Part shown: positions 50,824 through 60,185 of the stretch, piece by piece | Position numbering within the stretch: the stretch's first letter is position 1 | How the letters are laid out: every line of letters starts with the position of its first letter | NCBI RefSeq assembly: GCF_907164555.1 | Contig: NZ_CAJQZC010000008.1 | Span: forward strand, 124,001-188,000 | Length of the DNA: 64,000 nt | DNA from: Paraburkholderia saeva | GTDB lineage: Bacteria; Pseudomonadota; Gammaproteobacteria; Burkholderiales; Burkholderiaceae | Direction: 5' to 3' | The notes under the pieces: generated by a model | Told to the model about the DNA's origin: nothing | The model's input: the letters and a program-made list of their open reading frames with translations, nothing else | The model's database searches: none | Made by a program: the position numbers and the translations under genes

Positions 50824-51972
50824 TTAGAACTTGTGACGGATGCCCAGGCTGACGATCGTCTGGTTGTCGCTCGTCGAGCTGAAACCATAGTCAGCCACCG
50901 AACCGACTGCCGATTGCAGGTCGCCGGAATCGTTACGCTGATTGCCGTTAGCATGCTGATATGCGCCGACCAGGTAGACGTCCGTGCGCTTCGACAGGTT
51001 GTAGTCGCCGCCCAGCGAGATCTGGTGGTACGTCGCGTTCGAGTCGCCCTTGCCGTGCGTGTACGTGTAGCCGAAGCCGAGCAGTGCTGCCGGCGTCAGC
51101 TGGTAGTTCACGAAGCCAGCGCCCACGTCGTACTTCTGCGTCGTGCCGAAGCCCGATTGTGCATCAGGCTTGTACTGTGCATTGCTGTAACGGCCGCCGA
51201 ACGTGAACGGACCTGCCACGTATTGCAGCGCAACCGATGCGATGCCGATCGACTTGGCCGATGCGTAGGCCGAGTTCACGATGCTGTCGAACGTAGCGTC
51301 CGACGTGCCGGTCCAGCCCGTGCGTGCAATAGCCGACGACGAGTTGTCCATGCGGATGTAGCCAGCAGCGACAGCGAACGGACCCGTTGCGTACGTTGCT
51401 GCACCCGACCACGTCTGACCCGAACCCGTCGAGCCTGCTACGCCGCCCAGAGCGTACATGCCTTCGAACTGGAAACCACCCCAGACCGGCGACGTGTACT
51501 TGACAGCGTTGTTCGTACGCGAGCTGTTGTCGTTGTTGTCGACGTCGCCCGTGGTCGTGAACGTGCTGCCCCAGTAGTTGTCAGCCGTCAGCGGCTGAAC
51601 CAGGTCAACCACCGGATCGTACTGACGACCGATGGTAGCCGTACCCCACGAGTCGCCCGTCAAACCGACGTACGCCTGACGACCGAACATCTTGCCGCCT
51701 TGACCCAGGCCGCCGTTGTTCGGGTTAAAGCCGTTTTCCAACTGGAAAATCGCCTTCAGGCCGCCGCCCAGATCTTCCGAGCCTTTCATGCCCCAGCGAT
51801 TGCCCTGCAGGTTACCTGCAGCCATGTTCCACAGGCTGTGACCGCCAACGTTCGAAACGTACTGGATCGAGTCGTCCAGCACGCCATAAAGAGTTACGCT
51901 GCTTTGAGCGTGCGCCACACCCGCGGTGCCAAGCAGTGCCAGCGAGAGGGTCGAAAGTGCAAATCGTTTCAT
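50824..51972 (-). CDS. Trimeric outer-membrane porin, Burkholderia type
   Basis: 382 residues from the ATG at 51972, five bases after GGAGA; an ATG three bases upstream crowds the ribosome site. The signal peptide KRFALSTLSLALLGTAGVAHA is cut before QSSVTLYG. The mature protein has the porin pattern GVLDDSIQYVSNVGG, QLENGFNPNNGG and the FGRQAYVGLTGDSWGTATIGRQ loop, many alternating beta segments, and ends with SLGIRHKF, the C-terminal Phe needed for BAM assembly. It is a general diffusion porin for small solutes. Codon use is more biased than in neighbours, as expected for an abundant protein. Confidence 0.95.
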   Translation of the reverse strand: MKRFALSTLSLALLGTAGVAHAQSSVTLYGVLDDSIQYVSNVGGHSLWNMAAGNLQGNRWGMKGSEDLGGGLKAIFQLENGFNPNNGGLGQGGKMFGRQAYVGLTGDSWGTATIGRQYDPVVDLVQPLTADNYWGSTFTTTGDVDNNDNSSRTNNAVKYTSPVWGGFQFEGMYALGGVAGSTGSGQTWSGAATYATGPFAVAAGYIRMDNSSSAIARTGWTGTSDATFDSIVNSAYASAKSIGIASVALQYVAGPFTFGGRYSNAQYKPDAQSGFGTTQKYDVGAGFVNYQLTPAALLGFGYTYTHGKGDSNATYHQISLGGDYNLSKRTDVYLVGAYQHANGNQRNDSGDLQSAVGSVADYGFSSTSDNQTIVSLGIRHKF

Positions 51973-52128
51973 CATTTCTCCACGCAAATGATTGGTTTAG
52001 TTGTTGCGGATTGGAGAATAGCGCAGTGTGTCCGAACGTAAGAACTGAAAAAAAATGAGTGTCTCTAAAAAGTGACACAGGGCCAGAAGCCTTGTAAATA
52101 AAGCTTGCGAGCCAGTATTGCGGATTTG

Positions 52129-52159
52129 GCAATATTAAATCGTTGACTGCGCAATATTG
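52129..52159. promoter_or_regulatory. GCAATATT repeats in the AT-rich porin upstream region
   Basis: The 451-base gap 51973-52423 holds no convincing gene. Its central part (about 52080-52280) is unusually AT-rich. GCAATATT occurs at 52129-52136 and 52151-52158, 22 bases apart, and the second copy is part of the palindrome CAATATTG. This is 160-190 bases upstream of the porin start and could be a regulator site on one DNA face. Confidence 0.4.
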
Positions 52160-52423
52160 TTGTTTCAATAGCAGTGATCGCGCGTAATTGCTCAAAATAG
52201 CGGCTCAATCGTTGGTCAAATGTAAATAAGTCGACTAAATGGTTGGCGTGGTATGACCATTTGAAAATTTTGGGGTCGATACAGACGGGGATTTCGGGGT
52301 TCGCCAGGAGGAGGCGGTCCGGTGTCAATTGCGCGTCGCCACGCGGCGGCTTGTGGCTCCGCTTAATGTTGTTTGCCGGGACTGACTCCGGCCGGTTTCG
52401 TCGGGGTTTCAGTGTCTGGTGTC

Positions 52424-53689
52424 TCAGGGGCCATCACGTCGTCCCGCGAATGTGGTGAGCGCGAACGCGGCCGCAGCCGCGAGGGCCATCGATCCCCACG
52501 GATGCCGCCGGATGTAGCGTTCCGCGTGGACGATCGTCCCGGCCGCCGCATGGGTGGCGCGCGTTTCGGCTCGCGCCATCGAGCGGCCGACGCGCAGCGC
52601 CGCCGCAGACGCGGAAGGTCGGGGCTTCGCTGGCGACTCTTCCGGCGCTCCGGCCAGGGCGCGCAGCGTCGCCACGCGCGCATCGGTCGCCGCCACGGAT
52701 GCATCGTGCTTCGCCGCGCGGCTCGACACGACAGCAGGCATCGTCGAGCTCGCCATCACCGAAGCCAGCATCGCCCGGCTTCCGGGAGGCGGCGTTTCGT
52801 CCTGGAACGCCCACGGACCGCGCGGATCATGCAGGCGCCCGCGAGCCGCCGAGAATTCCGCGCCGAGCAGCAGTACGGCCGCCGAGAAGTACAGCCACAT
52901 CAGCAGGATCGCAAGCGACCCGGCCGCGCCGAACGTATTGGCCATGCCGGCGTGCGCAAGGTAGAGCGCGAACATCTTCTTGCCTGCCGAAAACAGAATG
53001 GCCGCGACCAGTCCGCCGACCAGCGCGTCGCGCCACTGCACGGGCGCATCCGGCAGAAACTTGAGCAGCCCGGCGAACGCGACGCCGAGCACGAGCAGAC
53101 CGACGCCGAGCTGCAGCAGGTTGCCGACCACGAGGTATGGCGAGTCGCCGAGCAGCCAGTTGCCTATAAACGTGATCGCCGCATCGAGCACGAGCGAAAC
53201 GATCAGCAGAAACGCGACGCCCAGCACGAGCCCGAACGAAATCAGCCGCACGCGCACGAGCGCGATCACGGTGGACGCACGCGGCCCCGTTGCGGGCCAC
53301 ACTATATTGAGCGCGCTGTTGAGCGACGAGAACGTTGCGGACGCGCCGACCGCAAGCAGCACGAACGAGATGATGGCCGCGATGCCGCCCGCGCTGCCGC
53401 TGTGATGTGCGTTTTGAACGATGGTTTGAACGGCGGCTGCCGCGTCGTCGCCGAGCACGCCGTGAACCTGGTTAAAGAGCTGGCCGCGCGCCGCGTCCGC
53501 ACCAAAGAACCAGCCGGCGACGGCGATCACCATGACGAGCGTCGGCGCGAGTGAAAACGCCGCGTAGAACGCGATGCTTGCGGCCATCGCGGCGCAGCGA
53601 TCTTCCGCGAACTGTTTGAATGCGCCGACCGCCCACGATGCCTGTTTGCGGGCCACGGTCTGCAGCTTGTCGGTGGAAAGCGTATCCAT
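52424..53689 (-). CDS. YihY/UPF0761-family inner-membrane protein with Ala-rich C-terminal extension
   Basis: 421 residues from the ATG after GAAGGACGACC. The open frame extends far upstream antisense to fdnG but is not coding there. Six membrane segments and the family pattern RCAAMAASIAFYAAFSLAPTL, LLAVGASATFSSLNSALNIVW, LGVGLLVLGVAFAGLLKFLP, KKMFALYLAH and AILLMWLYFSAAVLLLGAEF identify the YihY/virulence factor BrkB family. The final 130 residues are an Ala/Arg-rich cytoplasmic tail ending in a short helix (SMALAAAAAFALTTFA) that may be a further membrane segment. Function unknown. Confidence 0.9.
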   Translation of the reverse strand: MDTLSTDKLQTVARKQASWAVGAFKQFAEDRCAAMAASIAFYAAFSLAPTLVMVIAVAGWFFGADAARGQLFNQVHGVLGDDAAAAVQTIVQNAHHSGSAGGIAAIISFVLLAVGASATFSSLNSALNIVWPATGPRASTVIALVRVRLISFGLVLGVAFLLIVSLVLDAAITFIGNWLLGDSPYLVVGNLLQLGVGLLVLGVAFAGLLKFLPDAPVQWRDALVGGLVAAILFSAGKKMFALYLAHAGMANTFGAAGSLAILLMWLYFSAAVLLLGAEFSAARGRLHDPRGPWAFQDETPPPGSRAMLASVMASSTMPAVVSSRAAKHDASVAATDARVATLRALAGAPEESPAKPRPSASAAALRVGRSMARAETRATHAAAGTIVHAERYIRRHPWGSMALAAAAAFALTTFAGRRDGP

Positions 53690-53898
53690 GGTCGTCCTTC
53701 GTCGCAGGAACGTTGCCGGTTGCAGCTGCCGCAAGCCCGCGGCTCCCGTATCGGTGTGCAGTGCCGCAATCCCTATGCCCGCCACTATAACAACGCAGTG
53801 CGATTGCCTGGCGCTTGCCCGGGATGCATCAATCAGTCGCGTTCTTTTCTTGTCCCGTGTTACCAGGGCTGTGACAGCGCGACAAACCACATATACTT

Positions 53899-53916
53899 TT
53901 GTGTACCCCCACACAA
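53899..53916. promoter_or_regulatory. TTGTGT-N6-ACACAA palindrome before fdnG
   Basis: A perfect 6+6 inverted repeat lies 14 bases before the fdnG ATG. A TATACT hexamer at 53892-53897, with GTGACA at 53871-53876 (15-base spacer), could be the promoter, which would put the palindrome at the transcription start. No regulator gene is adjacent. The site is in the 240-base divergent region shared with the YihY-family gene. Confidence 0.35.
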
Positions 53917-53929
53917 GGCGAGGACGATC

Positions 53930-56900
53930 ATGCTCCAGATGTCCCGGCGCCAGTTCCTGAAGGTGACAGCGACCACGCTGGCCGGATCGAGCCTGGCCCT
54001 GATGGGTTTCTCCCCGGACGCCGCCCTCGCTGAAGTCCGGCAGTACAAACTGGCGCGAACCACTGAAACGCGCAATACGTGTCCGTATTGCTCCGTCGGT
54101 TGCGGCATCCTGATGTATGGGCTGGGCGATGGCGCGAAAAACGCCGTCTCCAGCATCATCCATATCGAAGGCGATCCCGATCACCCCGTCAATCGCGGCA
54201 CACTGTGTCCGAAGGGTGCCAGTCTGATCGACTTCATCCACAGCCCGAGCCGCCTCACGCATCCGGAGTATCGGGCTGCGGGGTCCGACACGTGGCAGCG
54301 TATTTCGTGGGATGAAGCGTTCGACCGCATTGCGAAGCTGATGAAGGAAGATCGCGACGCGAACTTCATCGAGGCCACGGAAGACGGCAAGAAGGTCAAC
54401 CGCTGGCTGACCACCGGCATGCTGGCGGCTTCGGCAGGCAGCAACGAAGTGGGGTATCTGACCCACAAGACGGCGCGCAGTCTCGGGATGCTCGCGTTCG
54501 ACAACCAGGCGCGTGTCTGACACGGTCCGACGGTGGCAGGTCTTGCCCCGACGTTTGGCCGTGGAGCGATGACGAACCATTGGGTCGACATCAAGAACGC
54601 GGACGTCATCCTGGTGATGGGCGGCAATGCGGCCGAGGCGCACCCGTGCGGCTTCAAGTGGGTCACCGAGGCAAAGGCGCACCGCAAGGCGCGTCTGATC
54701 GTGGTCGATCCGCGTTTCACGCGCACGGCTTCGGTGGCGGACTATTACGCACCGATTCGCACCGGCACGGACATCGTATTCCTCGGCGGGATCATCAATT
54801 ACCTGCTGACGAACGACAGGATCCAGCACGAGTACGTGAAGAATTACACGGACTTTCCGTTCATCGTACGCGAGGACTTCGCGTTCAATGACGGCATCTA
54901 TTCCGGTTACAACGCGGAAAAACATGGGTACCCGGACAAGTCGACGTGGGACTACGAACGTGGTGACGATGGCTTCGTGAAGGTCGACCCGACGCTGCAG
55001 GATCCGCGCTGCGTCTACAACATGCTCAAGCAGCACTATTCGCGCTATACGCCGGAGATGGTCGAGAAGACCTGCGGCACGCCGAAAGAGAAGTTCCTGA
55101 AGGTCTGCGAAATGCTTGCCACGACTGCGGTTCCCGGCCGTGCGGGCACGATTCTCTATGCGCTCGGCTGGACACATCACTCCGTCGGCGCGCAGATGAT
55201 CCGTACGGGCGCAATGGTGCAACTGCTGCTGGGCAATATCGGTATCGCGGGCGGCGGCATGAATGCGCTGCGTGGGCACTCCAACATCCAGGGTTTGACC
55301 GACCTTGGGCTGATGTCGAACCTGCTGCCAGGCTACATGACGTTGCCCAATGAAGGCGAACAGGACTTCGACGCATACATCGCGAAGCGCGCGACGCAGC
55401 AATTGCGGCCGAACCAGTTGAGCTACTGGAAGAACTATCGCGCGTTCCACGTGAGCTTCATGAAATCGTGGTGGGGCGACGCGGCGACAGCGGAAAACAA
55501 CTTCGCCTTCGACTATCTGCCAAAGCTCGACAAGCCGTATGACCTGTTGCAGGCCTTCGAGCTGATGAATCAGGGCAAGATGAATGGCTACATCCTGCAG
55601 GGCTTCAATCCGCTTGCTGCTGCGCCGAACAAGGCGAAGAGCTCGGCGGCGCTCGCAAAACTGAAGTGGCTTGTGATCATGGATCCGCTTGCCACCGAAA
55701 GTTCCGAGTTCTGGAAGAACCACGGCGAATACAACGATGTGGACGCGTCGAAAATACAGACGGAGGTATTTCGTTTGCCCACCACGTGTTTCGCGGAAGA
55801 ACGCGGATCGCTCGTGAGTTCGAGCCGCGTGTTGCAGTGGCACTGGCAGGGCGCCGCGGGCCCGGGCGAAGCGAGGAGCGATCTGGAGATTATGTCCGGG
55901 CTTTTCCTGCGCATGCGCAAGGCCTACAGGGAGCAGGGCGGCAAGTATCCCGATCCGATTCTGAATCTGACGTGGTCTTACTCCGATCCGGAGAGCCCGA
56001 CGCCGGAAGAACTCGCGATGGAATACAACGGTCGCGCGCTGGCCGACCAGACCGATCCGAAAGATCCGACGAAGGTGCTCGTCAAGAAGGGCGAACAGTT
56101 GTCCGGCTTTGCGCAACTGAAAGACGACGGCACGACCGCGAGCGGCTGCTGGATTTTCTGCGGTGCGTGGACGCAGGCGGGCAACCAGATGGGGCGTCGC
56201 GACAACTCGGACCCGACTGGCATTGGTCAGACGTTGAACTGGGCGTGGGCGTGGCCGGCTAACCGGCGCATCCTGTACAACCGCGCTTCGTGTGATCTCA
56301 ACGGCAAGCCATTCGATCCGACGCGCAAGCTGGTCGGCTGGAACGGCAAGGCGTGGACCGGTGCGGACATTCCTGACTTCAAGGCCGACGAGCCGCCCGA
56401 AAACGGCATGGGGCCGTTCATCATGAATCCGGAGGGCGTGGCGCGGTTCTTCGCCCGCGACGGCATGAACGAGGGACCGTTTCCTGAGCATTACGAGCCG
56501 TTCGAGAATCCGCTCGGCTACAACCCGCTGCATCCGCAGAATCAACAGGCGACGAGCAATCCTGCCGCGCGCGTGTTCCCTGACGATCGCGCCGCGTTCG
56601 GCAAGGCACCTGAATTCCCGCACACGGCAACCACGTATCGTCTGACCGAGCATTTTCACTTCTGGACCAAGCATGCGCGCCTGAACTCGATTGTGCAGCC
56701 GCAGCAGTTCGTCGAGATTGGCGAGGACCTCGCTAAAGAAGTGGGCGTGGTGGCGGGCGATCGTGTGAAGGTGTCGTCGAACCGCGGGCATATCGTGGCG
56801 GTTGCCGTCGTGACGAAGCGCATCAAGCCGTTGATGATCGACGGCAAGAAAGTGCAGACCGTCGGTATTCCGTTGCATTGGGGTTTCAAGGGGCTGACGA

Positions 56901-57001
56901 AACCCGGATATCTTGCCAACACGCTGACGCCCGTGGTGGGCGACGGGAATTCACAGACACCTGAATTCAAGTCGTTCCTGGTGAAGGTCGAGAAGGCTTA
57001 G
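53930..57001 (+). CDS. fdnG: Formate dehydrogenase-N alpha subunit, selenocysteine-containing
   Basis: 1023 residues if the in-frame TGA at 54518-54520 is read as selenocysteine (residue 197). A Tat signal (SRRQFLKVTATTLAGSSLAL) directs folded export. Next comes the iron-sulfur site RNTCPYCSVGCGILMYG with GTLCPKGASL. The TGA sits in the motif NQARV-Sec-HGPTV, the molybdenum-binding Sec position of FdnG/FdoG. The reading frame continues unbroken for 827 codons, with HPCGFKWVTEAKAH, GWTHHSVGAQMIRTGAM, GGGMNALRGHSNIQG and a C-terminal WTKHARLNSIVQP domain. It oxidises formate to CO2 in the periplasm at a bis-MGD molybdenum centre. The sel genes are encoded downstream. An annotation pipeline could wrongly split it. 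Confidence 0.95.
54518..54550 (+). promoter_or_regulatory. Selenocysteine TGA codon and SECIS hairpin
   Basis: After TGA comes CACGGTCCGA, then a stem CGG-(T)-GGCA, loop GGTCT, TGCC-CCG at 54531-54550. A bulged T near the apical loop and a GGTCT loop match the features of the bacterial fdhF/fdnG element (apical G/U and bulged U recognised by SelB). Read with selB and selC in the same window it is well supported. Confidence 0.85.
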
Positions 57002-57011
57002 GGGGCGCGAC

Positions 57012-57935
57012 ATGGCACTGCAATCACTCGATATCAAACGCCAGTCCGCGACCACGGTGCCTTCGCCGTCGGCGCGCGAACCCGTGACCGGCACAGTAGC
57101 CAAGCTGATCGATGTGACGAAGTGCATCGGCTGCAAGGCGTGTCAGACAGCGTGCATGGAGTGGAACGACCTGCGTGACGAGGTGGGCGACAACATTGGC
57201 GTCTATGACAACCCGCGCGACCTGACCGAGCATTCGTGGACCGTCATGCGGTTCACCGAATACGAGAACCCGGCGGGCAATCTTGAATGGCTGATCCGCA
57301 AGGACGGCTGCATGCACTGCGAGGATCCGGGTTGTCTGAAGGCGTGTCCTTCGCCGGGTGCGATTGTGCAGTACACCAATGGGATCGTCGATTTCCATGA
57401 GGAGAACTGCATCGGTTGCGGCTATTGCATAACCGGTTGCCCGTTCAACATACCGCGTCTCTCGAAGAAGGACCATCGCGTCTACAAGTGCACGTTGTGT
57501 TCGGACCGCGTGGCTGTGGGGCAGGAGCCGGCGTGCGTGAAGACCTGTCCGACTGGCGCGATCGTGTTCGGTACGAAGGAAGACATGAAGCAGCACGCGG
57601 CCGAGCGGATTGTCGACCTGAAGGAGCGTGGGTTCGAGCATGCGGGGCTCTACGATCCGGAGGGGGTTGGCGGCACCCATGTGATGTATGTGCTGCATCA
57701 CGCCGACAGGCCGTCGCTCTATCACGGCTTGCCTGACGATCCGAGGATCAGTCCGATGGTGCGGTTCTGGAAGGGGTTGGCGAAGCCGCTGGCCGTGGCG
57801 GGCATTGCGTTGACCGCGCTGGCCGGGTTCTTCCATTACACACGTGTGGGTCCGAACGAGGTGAGCGAAGAGGACGAACTGGCCGCTCAGGACGAAGCAC
57901 GCCGGATCAGGGAGCACACTGATGAGACACGATGA
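57012..57935 (+). CDS. fdxH: Formate dehydrogenase-N beta subunit, four [4Fe-4S] ferredoxin-like
   Basis: 307 residues. Four cysteine groups bind [4Fe-4S] clusters: CIGCKACQTACMEWN, CMHCEDPGCLKACP, CIGCGYCITGCPF, and YKCTLCSDRV with CVKTCPTGA. A single C-terminal membrane helix (LAVAGIALTALAGFFHYT) anchors it, as in FdnH. It passes electrons from the alpha subunit to the cytochrome b subunit. The gene starts 10 bases after fdnG and overlaps the gamma gene by 14 bases. Confidence 0.95.
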   Translation: MALQSLDIKRQSATTVPSPSAREPVTGTVAKLIDVTKCIGCKACQTACMEWNDLRDEVGDNIGVYDNPRDLTEHSWTVMRFTEYENPAGNLEWLIRKDGCMHCEDPGCLKACPSPGAIVQYTNGIVDFHEENCIGCGYCITGCPFNIPRLSKKDHRVYKCTLCSDRVAVGQEPACVKTCPTGAIVFGTKEDMKQHAAERIVDLKERGFEHAGLYDPEGVGGTHVMYVLHHADRPSLYHGLPDDPRISPMVRFWKGLAKPLAVAGIALTALAGFFHYTRVGPNEVSEEDELAAQDEARRIREHTDETR

Positions 57936-58548
57936 ACCGGGATTGATCGTACGTTACACGGCGAACGAGCGGACGAATCACTGGATTACCGCGATCACGT
58001 TTGTATTGCTTGCGCTTTCCGGGCTGGCGATGTTTCATCCTTCGATGTTCTGGATGTCGGCGCTCTTCGGCGGCGGGCAATGGACGCGGATTCTGCATCC
58101 GTTTGTGGGTGTTGTGATGTTTGTGTCGTTTCTCATTCTTGCGTTGAGGTTCTGGCATCACAACTATCTTGACCAGAACGACATGCAGTGGCTCAGGCAG
58201 ATCGACGATGTGCTTGCTAACCGCGAGGATCGCTTGCCCGAGATCGGGCGTTATAACGCTGGGCAGAAGCTTTTGTTTTTCGTCATGGTGGCGTGTCTGG
58301 TTTTGCTGCTATGCAGCGGAATTGTTATCTGGAGGCGGTATTTTTCGTTTTACTTTTCAGTTGAGGTGATCCGCTTCGCGGTTGTTGTGCATGCTCTTGC
58401 CGCGTTTGTGCTTATCTGTGGGGTTGTTGTTCATATTTATGCTGCGCTTTGGGTTAAGGGTTCCATCGGCGCTATGGTGCGGGGGACTGTTACATATGGG
58501 TGGGCGCGGAAGCATCATCCGCGGTGGTTTCGGGAGAGTGTTAAATAG
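57922..58548 (+). CDS. Formate dehydrogenase gamma subunit, cytochrome b556
   Basis: 208 residues with four membrane helices. Heme-ligand histidines appear in NERTNHWITAITFVLLALSG (helix 1), ILHPFVGVVMF, and the last helices (VVHALAAFVLICGVVVHIYAALW). This is the FdnI/FdoI family, which passes electrons to quinone at the inner membrane. Near the end, codon use shifts to many T-ending codons, unlike the rest of the window. A 592-bp repeat begins 20 bases after the stop. Confidence 0.93.
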   Translation: MRHDEPGLIVRYTANERTNHWITAITFVLLALSGLAMFHPSMFWMSALFGGGQWTRILHPFVGVVMFVSFLILALRFWHHNYLDQNDMQWLRQIDDVLANREDRLPEIGRYNAGQKLLFFVMVACLVLLLCSGIVIWRRYFSFYFSVEVIRFAVVVHALAAFVLICGVVVHIYAALWVKGSIGAMVRGTVTYGWARKHHPRWFRESVK

Positions 58549-58568
58549 GGTTTTTTGTTTTTTCTGGA

Positions 58569-59160
58569 TTTTGCTTTGGCCTTTCCTTGCTTTGCTTTTG
58601 GTCTATTAGCGTTGCCCCTGTGCGGGGCGGCACCTACTTTTCTTTGTCCTTGCCAAAGAAAAGTAGGCAAAAGAAAGGCGCTTCGACAACTCACTTCTTC
58701 CAGGTGTGTCATTCCCGGGGAATGGCAACCCATGAAGTGTCGCCATCATCTGTTATACAACATTGGTCCCCGCGCGATTGCATCCCGCGCGCATTCTGCG
58801 TTCGTGACAAGGCAGTCATCCACGCCGCTTCGCACTGTGTGCGTCGCGGTTGGGTCGGACCGACCGATGGGGGTGTTATGCCCGGCGGCGACGCGAAGCG
58901 GAGCTGGGTGGATGAGTGCTTTGTCATTGACTGTGCTGTGCGAGGGACGCAATCGCGCGGGGACCTATAGCGTGTGAAGCGCGGGGCGACACTTCATGGG
59001 TTGCCATTCCCCGGGAATGACACACCTGGAAGAAGTGAGTTGTCGAAGCGCCTTTCTTTTGCCTACTTTTCTTTGGCAAGGACAAAGAAAAGTAGGTGCC
59101 GCCCCGCACAGGGGCGACGCTAATAGACCAAAAGCAAAGCAAGGAAAGGCCAAAGCAAAA
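58569..59160. repeat. 592-bp long palindromic repeat element
   Basis: Arms of 176 bp (58569-58744 and 58985-59160) are reverse complements with a single difference (GTTGCCCC against GTCGCCCC). The 240-base middle is also an eroded palindrome: 17-base perfect pairs GGTCCCCGCGCGATTGC (58765) / complement (58949), GACAAGGCAGTCATCCAC (58806) with two mismatches to its partner ending 58925, and GGTCGG-A-CCGACC at the centre (58853-58865). Open frames inside it are artefacts. It separates the dehydrogenase genes from fdhE. Each arm contains nested palindromes, for example CTACTTTTCTTTG-TCCTTGC-CAAAGAAAAGTAG. It is probably a dispersed repeat family member or the remains of an inverted duplication. 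Confidence 0.9.
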
Positions 59161-59244
59161 ACCCAGCTTCGGCACGAATACAAGGAAAGACTAAAAAGCA
59201 AATCCAGAAATAACGAAAAGAACCAGGAAAAAAGAGAAAACCGT

Positions 59245-60171
59245 ATGCCCGACCGAATCCTGTCCCCGGACGAAATAACCTCCCTGGACCAGACAGCCAT
59301 TCCCCGCAATCGCCTGCCCGAACGGGCAACAACCTTTGCGGTGAGAGCGGCGCGCCTGCGCAAACTCGCTGACGCAAACCCAATCGCCGGCTACATCGTT
59401 CTGATGGCATCACTGGCAGACGCGCAGCAAAAGCTGATAGAAAAGACCACATCCCCGATGCCGTCGGAAGAAAAGATCAAGCAGGCGCAGGAACACTCAA
59501 TGCCCTTGATCCCGGCGCAGCCGGCCGACCACGAATGGCACACCCTCCTCTACGCTCTGCTGGACAGCATCGAATCCGCCGGCGCCATGACCCCGCCACT
59601 GGCCAAAGTCATCGACACGCTTCGCGCAAAATCAAAACCCGACCTCGATGCACAGGCCGACGCCATCCTCTCGTATCGGTATAACGAAATCGAACCCGCA
59701 GCCGCGCCGTTCATCATGGCGGCGCTCCAGGTCGTATGGACCGACCTCGCCAGTCGTATCGATGAGCGCGACATCCCTTATATCGACACGCCGGGCGTCT
59801 GTCCGGTCTGCGGGTCGCTGCCCGTGGCAAGCATCGTGCGGGTCGGCGGGCAGTATCAGGGCTACCGGTATCTGCAATGCGGTCTGTGCGCCAACGAATG
59901 GCACATGGTTCGTGCCAAATGCTCCAACTGCGATTCCACCAAAGGCATTGCGTATCACGGAATCGAAGGCGGTAACGGCGCGCTTAAGGCCGAATCGTGC
60001 GACGAATGCCGCACGTATCGAAAGATCGGCTACCAGGAAAAGGACTACGACATCGAACCGCTCGCCGACGATCTCGCCAGTCTGACGCTCGATCTGCTCA
60101 TGAACGACGCCGGTTATCAACGCAGCGCGCCGAATCCGCTACTATGGCCGGAACTGCCGTCCGGGGCTTAA
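59245..60171 (+). CDS. fdhE: Formate dehydrogenase accessory protein FdhE
   Basis: 308 residues from the ATG after AAGAGAAAACCGT; the frame extends upstream only through the repeat. The C-terminal half has zinc-binding CxxC pairs: CPVCGSLP, LQCGLCANEWH, KCSNCDS and CDECRTY. These are the conserved cysteines of FdhE, a cytoplasmic rubredoxin-like factor needed for respiratory formate dehydrogenase maturation. Position between the dehydrogenase and sel genes fits. The selA start is 14 bases downstream. Confidence 0.93.
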   Translation: MPDRILSPDEITSLDQTAIPRNRLPERATTFAVRAARLRKLADANPIAGYIVLMASLADAQQKLIEKTTSPMPSEEKIKQAQEHSMPLIPAQPADHEWHTLLYALLDSIESAGAMTPPLAKVIDTLRAKSKPDLDAQADAILSYRYNEIEPAAAPFIMAALQVVWTDLASRIDERDIPYIDTPGVCPVCGSLPVASIVRVGGQYQGYRYLQCGLCANEWHMVRAKCSNCDSTKGIAYHGIEGGNGALKAESCDECRTYRKIGYQEKDYDIEPLADDLASLTLDLLMNDAGYQRSAPNPLLWPELPSGA

Positions 60172-60185
60172 GCGGAGAACTGCGA

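Noticed and set aside
52065..52328. 87-codon minus-strand frame in the AT-rich porin upstream region
   Set aside because: No ribosome site and no codon bias of the genome; the region is better explained as regulatory DNA. A small horizontally acquired gene cannot be fully excluded.
54518..54520. In-frame TGA as a nonsense mutation splitting fdnG into two genes
   Set aside because: It sits at the exact Sec position of FdnG, is followed by a SECIS hairpin, and selA, selB and selC are encoded downstream.
53690..56878. Long minus-strand open frame continuous with the YihY-family gene and antisense to fdnG (1484 codons in all)
   Set aside because: The part above 53689 reads as Arg/His-rich nonsense and mirrors the codon bias of fdnG. 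The family protein starts at 53689 with its own ribosome site.
58587..58970. Open frames within the 592-bp palindrome (also 58555-58977, 58924-59175 and the start of 58996-60171)
   Set aside because: They encode the same peptide from both arms of the repeat and have no ribosome site or codon bias; they are products of the repeat.
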